Shown here: positions 59,968 to 64,000 of the stretch, one piece after another
How positions within the stretch are numbered: position 1 is the first letter of the stretch
Layout: the number at the start of each line of letters is the position of its first letter
Assembly: GCA_025403435.1 (NCBI GenBank)
Contig: CM046333.1
Location: 10,937,770 to 11,001,769 of the forward strand
Direction: 5' to 3'
DNA from: Artocarpus heterophyllus
Lineage: Eukaryota > Streptophyta > Magnoliopsida > Rosales > Moraceae
DNA length: 64,000 bases
Program-made: the position numbers and the translations under genes
The notes under the pieces: model-generated
The model's input: the letters and a program-made list of their open reading frames with translations, nothing else
Database searches by the model: none
What the model was told of the DNA's origin: nothing

Positions 59968-61888
59968 AGCTAATTAACCGGCGGTAGATTTTTTATTGTC
60001 ATCTTTTTTTTTATGGATTTATTCCGCATTATCGTGATTGTGAATTTTAGTCCCTTTTTAATGGGGATTGGGGATGGATTCATGAACGGACGGTGGTGGT
60101 GGATTGTTGTATGGTGCAGATAATAAAAATTGCAACACAACAAAACGACGATGTAAGCGGAATTGCATTTTCACCTTGTTCATTTCTTCATCATTGTTTT
60201 TGCCCTGACCTTGTCCATTTCTCTTTTTCATTTTTCATTTTTTCAGTTTTCTTGGTTTTGTGTTTGTCTTTTATTCTTCATTTTGGGAGTTTCTAATGGA
60301 AGTAGAGATTTTGGTGGTGGGATATGATATTCTTACGGGCACACTTTATTGCGAAGATAGGGGGATGCCTAATGTAACACATTTTGCTTTCTTTTTCTTT
60401 TCAATGGCAAAATGCCTTTTTGCTGACTCAAAATATTCTTGTAAAGTGGTTACTAATGACTTGTGACAAAAGATCATGACATATTGGCTGGCGTGAATAA
60501 AAGCTTGAACGATTAAGCAGAGCTACTATGGCATAGGACGGAGAGTAGGGACCTAAAATGATGCTATTGCGAAATGGCCCAAGCAAGACGCTTCCTTTGG
60601 ATGCTGATGAGAACCACTATGAGGCTCTTCTTTTGAAAGTGGGGTGAGTCAGAAATGCATGTAACGTCACGTCCATTTCAGTTTTTCTTTGCCAGCATTT
60701 GTAAAGACGGAGAGAGAAAATGAAGAAAACGTTGCACCTTTCAACAACCCCATCTCTGATTGCTCCTATAACTGATCATAAGTGCACTACTCCGGACTTT
60801 TATAAGTGAAATGATAATTTTATTTTTTTGGGTTTGGCAGCAAGTATCGTCGTATGTATTAATTAATTTGGTTTTATTTGGTGTGTTCACCAATTCTAAA
60901 GCAAAATAATCAAATCATAACTTGCTTTTGGCATTTGAGTCATACTTACGCCCTCGCTCTTTTTATAAGAATCTCGTCGGTGCTTTATCCCTGTTTGCCG
61001 AAAAAAAAACAAAAAAGGGATCAAAACACTATTGATCTGCCTCCATGACAGCCGTCCAGTTATTGGGCGTCGAAAGTAACGCGGATATCTCTTCAATTTT
61101 GTTTCATTTTTCTGTATCTAAAAAAGCTAACTAGAAAATGATGGTTTATATATCGTTAACCACAAGAGGCACGAATTCTTTTTTATATAAAAGGATTTAT
61201 AAAGAGATTTAAAAACGATAAGAGTCTTTTAATATTACTGATAGCTGCATTCATAAGGACTCAAACTACAGACAGCTACATTCGTAAAGATTCAAACTCA
61301 AATTATTTACTTAAATAAAATAATTTCCTGTAAACTAAATCAGTTAGTTGTTGGTCAATGAATGCTTTATTAAGCAGTTAATTTCGAAGCATAGGGAGGC
61401 CAACTGCTCTAATTAAGCTGTCAAGCTGGATTTTCTAGTTTATTATTAATTACTTTTTGTGATTATAAAATGATCTGTACACGAGGTGCGTTATTTTTTG
61501 GGCATTGTGCCACCGCAGACTGACACAGCTATGGTGAAAACATGAGCAAAAATTGGGGAAGCGATTGGGGATCTGGGGTCCACTGGCCAATTATCTGATG
61601 AGGTTGATTTTAACAAATTTTTTAATCACAAAACATCTAAAATTATTATATATTATAATTAAAAAATTATTATAATATAAAATTTTATATGTTATAATAT
61701 TTACCGTTTTAATTATTATGTTTAAAAAATTCTAAAAAAGTCATCCTTTTGACTAGAAATTTATAAAGGGTGGTTTGGTAATTTTACTAGCTCAAGTTTG
61801 TTGACTACCCTGGTTTTCTTTGACCCTCACCGCGGTTTAATAGTCAATTAACCTTTTTTTTTTTCTTTGCAATAAGAGAAGATTAAGA
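59968..61888. other. 3' flank of the DUF1336 gene and intergenic
   Basis: The T-rich stretch to about 60300 is likely 3' UTR. No other gene; ORFs at 60093-60466 are low complexity. Confidence 0.45.
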
Positions 61889-62050
61889 AGGTGTTTGGAA
61901 GGACAGTGAGAACCGTTGGTTAGAATCTATTTTACTGTAACATACGAGAGCTTTATATTGTAGCGATTTTTTTATTATTACTGTAGTATGTGAGAGTTTT
62001 ACATTATTTATAACTGAAAAAGTGTTAAAAACCACTTTTGTCAAACACAA
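61889..62050. mobile_element. GTGTTTGG-family MITE, best-preserved copy
   Basis: Starts AGGTGTTTGG and ends GTCAAACACAAG. Two inverted cores are present, one inverted (CTGTAACATACGAGAGCTTT) and one direct (TACTGTAGTATGTGAGAGTT), separated by GCGATTTTTTTATTATT. Aligns along its length with the copy at 20800-20975. Confidence 0.7.
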
Positions 62051-63590
62051 GATAAATTGAGGATTTTTTTTTCTTCATTTTTCCCCACCATGTTTTGCTT
62101 CTTTAGGAGGGGATAAAGTCTATGAGAAGATAGATTGTTAAACTATTTTATATAGCTAGTGTGAATAATATTTCTCTGAGTAGAGAACTATATATGAGTA
62201 TTAAAAAGCCAATGATTGCACATAACTAATGTATTTTCTTTTTTGAGCGTGTGTAATTATTCCGATGTACTTCATTATTTTTTTTGGTATCTTGGAATAA
62301 TTAGGCAAGAGCACATGAAAAGAATAATTAATAAGTTTGAAAAAAAAAAAGAGAATAATTAACAGCTCATTTTGGTCTTAGTCCTCGAGGATACGCTCAC
62401 ATTATTCACCTACAAAGACTGGACATTTTTTATGGAGGGAAAACAAAAGAAAAAAGACTGGAGTATATAAGTTAAGTTTAGGGCTAAGATCATTGAATGG
62501 CAGCCTCTAATGGAATCTTTTTCTACTCTTCATGCGTTGGAGCAGACATAGGAATGCAGGCAAGATTAAAAAAAAAAAAAAAAGAATTATTGAGGAGGAG
62601 TTTAAGCAGAAAAAATAGAAGAGAAAAAGGTGGACTTTGTTATGGAGTTTCTTTTGTTTTCTCTACTGTTCGTACAAGTACAACTGAGTTGATTCACATC
62701 ATACTATACAAAAATTATTATACTCATCTTTCGCCACGTGATGATGTAGAGTGATTGTAAGAAGTTTAATACGTGAACATATCATGAAAGAGACCAGATC
62801 AGCATGATTATGAATTTAAGTTGAGCAATCTTATTTAAACCAAGAATGAAAATGTTTTTGTTATTTAAATTACTTTTCTTATATTTTTAACAAAATTAAA
62901 AAAGACATTTTTTAAAAAAATTGTAGGAAATATTATTATTTTTTTAAAACTAATTGTACTGAATAGAATGTTTTGAAAATATTTGTAGTAAATGTTAAAG
63001 TTATGATTAAATAATTTATTTACCTTTTGTTTATAGTATAAATAATTTTATTTGCACAATAAATGCATTTATAGTGTAAATAATACATTTATTTTCTTAT
63101 TTATAATATAAATATTTCTTATTTATATTTTATTTATATTGTAAATCTAACATATACTATAAATATATTCAAAACCTATATTTACTTTTAAAAGTTTCTA
63201 AAAATCTACATTTTTATCGATGTCCCCTTTTGTTTTTTTTTGGGAATTTACTCCACATGCAAACAAGCCTCGGAAAGCAAAACACACTTGATTCACTGAA
63301 CGCTAAGCATTCACAGGCAGAAGTAATTTGACCCATGCATTCATCAATTCGTGATTCGTCGTATACATCCATTTTATCTTGGTGTCATCACCTCTCCTTG
63401 GACTTCATTCAAATGTTAATGGTAGCTGTCACTTATCATTAAGACAGTCTGTTAACGAAGATACACCTTACTTAACCTTTTTCCCACAAGGTCAAAATTA
63501 GCGATCCCTATTCGTTTGTTGCTGTAACTTTTCTTTACCTGTTTAAGGCGGCTTTGAGAATGCAAAAGCTCTGTATCAGTGGTGTAGGAT
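62051..63590. other. Intergenic, no gene seen
   Basis: AT-rich, with poly-A runs. The 85-aa ORF at 62497-62754 is low complexity (Lys/Arg run encoded by poly-A). Confidence 0.4.
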
Positions 63591-63599
63591 ACTTTACCC

Positions 63600-63828
63600 T
63601 AAAAAAAAAAACCTCGACTTTCAGATATAACAACTTTTTATAAAATTTTTAGTTATAATATTGCGACTAATATACATTTAATCATAAACTTTAGTAATTC
63701 TGTTATCAAAAATTTTACGGCTAAAAGTTTTAGTCACAACAAAAATCAAATTATAGTTTGTGACTAAATGTTGTGGCTACAAGTTTTGCTAAAAACTATT
63801 ATGACTAAAAGTTTAGTTTTTTGTAGTG
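63600..63828 (-). mobile_element. CACTA-like transposon end or MITE
   Basis: On the minus strand the sequence starts CACTACAAAAAACTAAACTT at 63828, the standard CACTA terminus. It is followed by repeated subterminal words (TAGTCATAAT, AGCCACAAC, TAGTCACAAA) in both orientations back to about 63600. The opposite end is unclear. Confidence 0.6.
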
Positions 63829-64000
63829 TTAGTCGTAACTTGTAAGAGTCGTTTTTATATTTTTGCTTTGTTTTATTATTAATTTACTGGTATTTGTCTA
63901 CTATATCATTTGTTTTTGTAAGTAATTTGTTATCATTAGAGAGGTATGAATACTTTTATTAGCAATTGTAATGAGATTTGAATATTAATATTAATTACGA
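63829..64000. other. Intergenic to the window end
   Basis: AT-rich, nothing recognised. Confidence 0.4.

Noticed and set aside
62497..62754. 85-codon ORF
   Set aside because: Lys/Arg run comes from poly-A; rest is low complexity.

Overview
The window is nuclear DNA of a flowering plant, most likely a woody eudicot. The base composition is AT-rich, genes are split by GT-AG introns, and the families present (GLUTAMINE DUMPER, CONSTANS-LIKE, DUF1336/EDR2-like, WIN2-type PP2C) are plant families. Nothing in the sequence lets me name the species.

Layout. 1-3739 looks like the right part of a very long Ty3/gypsy-type LTR (solo or 3' LTR) cut by the window edge. 3740-8150 is AT-rich sequence holding a fold-back repeat (4105-4487) and a hAT-like MITE with target duplication (5558-5970). 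A GLUTAMINE DUMPER gene lies at 8313-8864. A CONSTANS-LIKE gene of the COL3/4/5 type (two exons, 333 aa) lies at 17682-18778. 22.2-27 kb holds minus-strand exon-like blocks, including two exons of a broken M16 (insulinase/PQQL-like) peptidase. 29754-37956 is a complete, very young LTR retrotransposon with 1973-bp LTRs, target duplication TTTGC, an initiator-Met-tRNA primer site and a polypurine tract. Instead of gag-pol it carries an intronless LOG-like cytokinin-activation gene (34379-35029) and a 173-aa ORF (33214-33735) whose basic-arginine plus Cys-cluster pattern resembles carlavirus nucleic-acid-binding proteins. 42418-44816 (minus) is an eight-exon PP2C phosphatase of the WIN2/PP2C59 type (292 aa). 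48218-49525 (minus) is a frameshifted 3' fragment of an ABC1-type kinase gene. 52238-52481 is a two-exon, 51-aa single-pass membrane protein. 59059-59967 is an intronless EDR2-like DUF1336 gene. The rest is AT-rich intergenic DNA with MITEs, CACTA-like ends, a tRNA-derived SINE and microsatellites.

How the genes relate. Plant genes are not in operons, so neighbours need not work together. However, GDU, COL3/4/5-type and DUF1336 genes are also close neighbours in Arabidopsis as I remember it, which points to an old conserved block. The most unusual system is the retrotransposon: a non-autonomous element that appears to carry a host-derived hormone-metabolism gene and a possible virus-derived regulatory protein, with LTRs differing at only two substitutions and two 1-bp indels.
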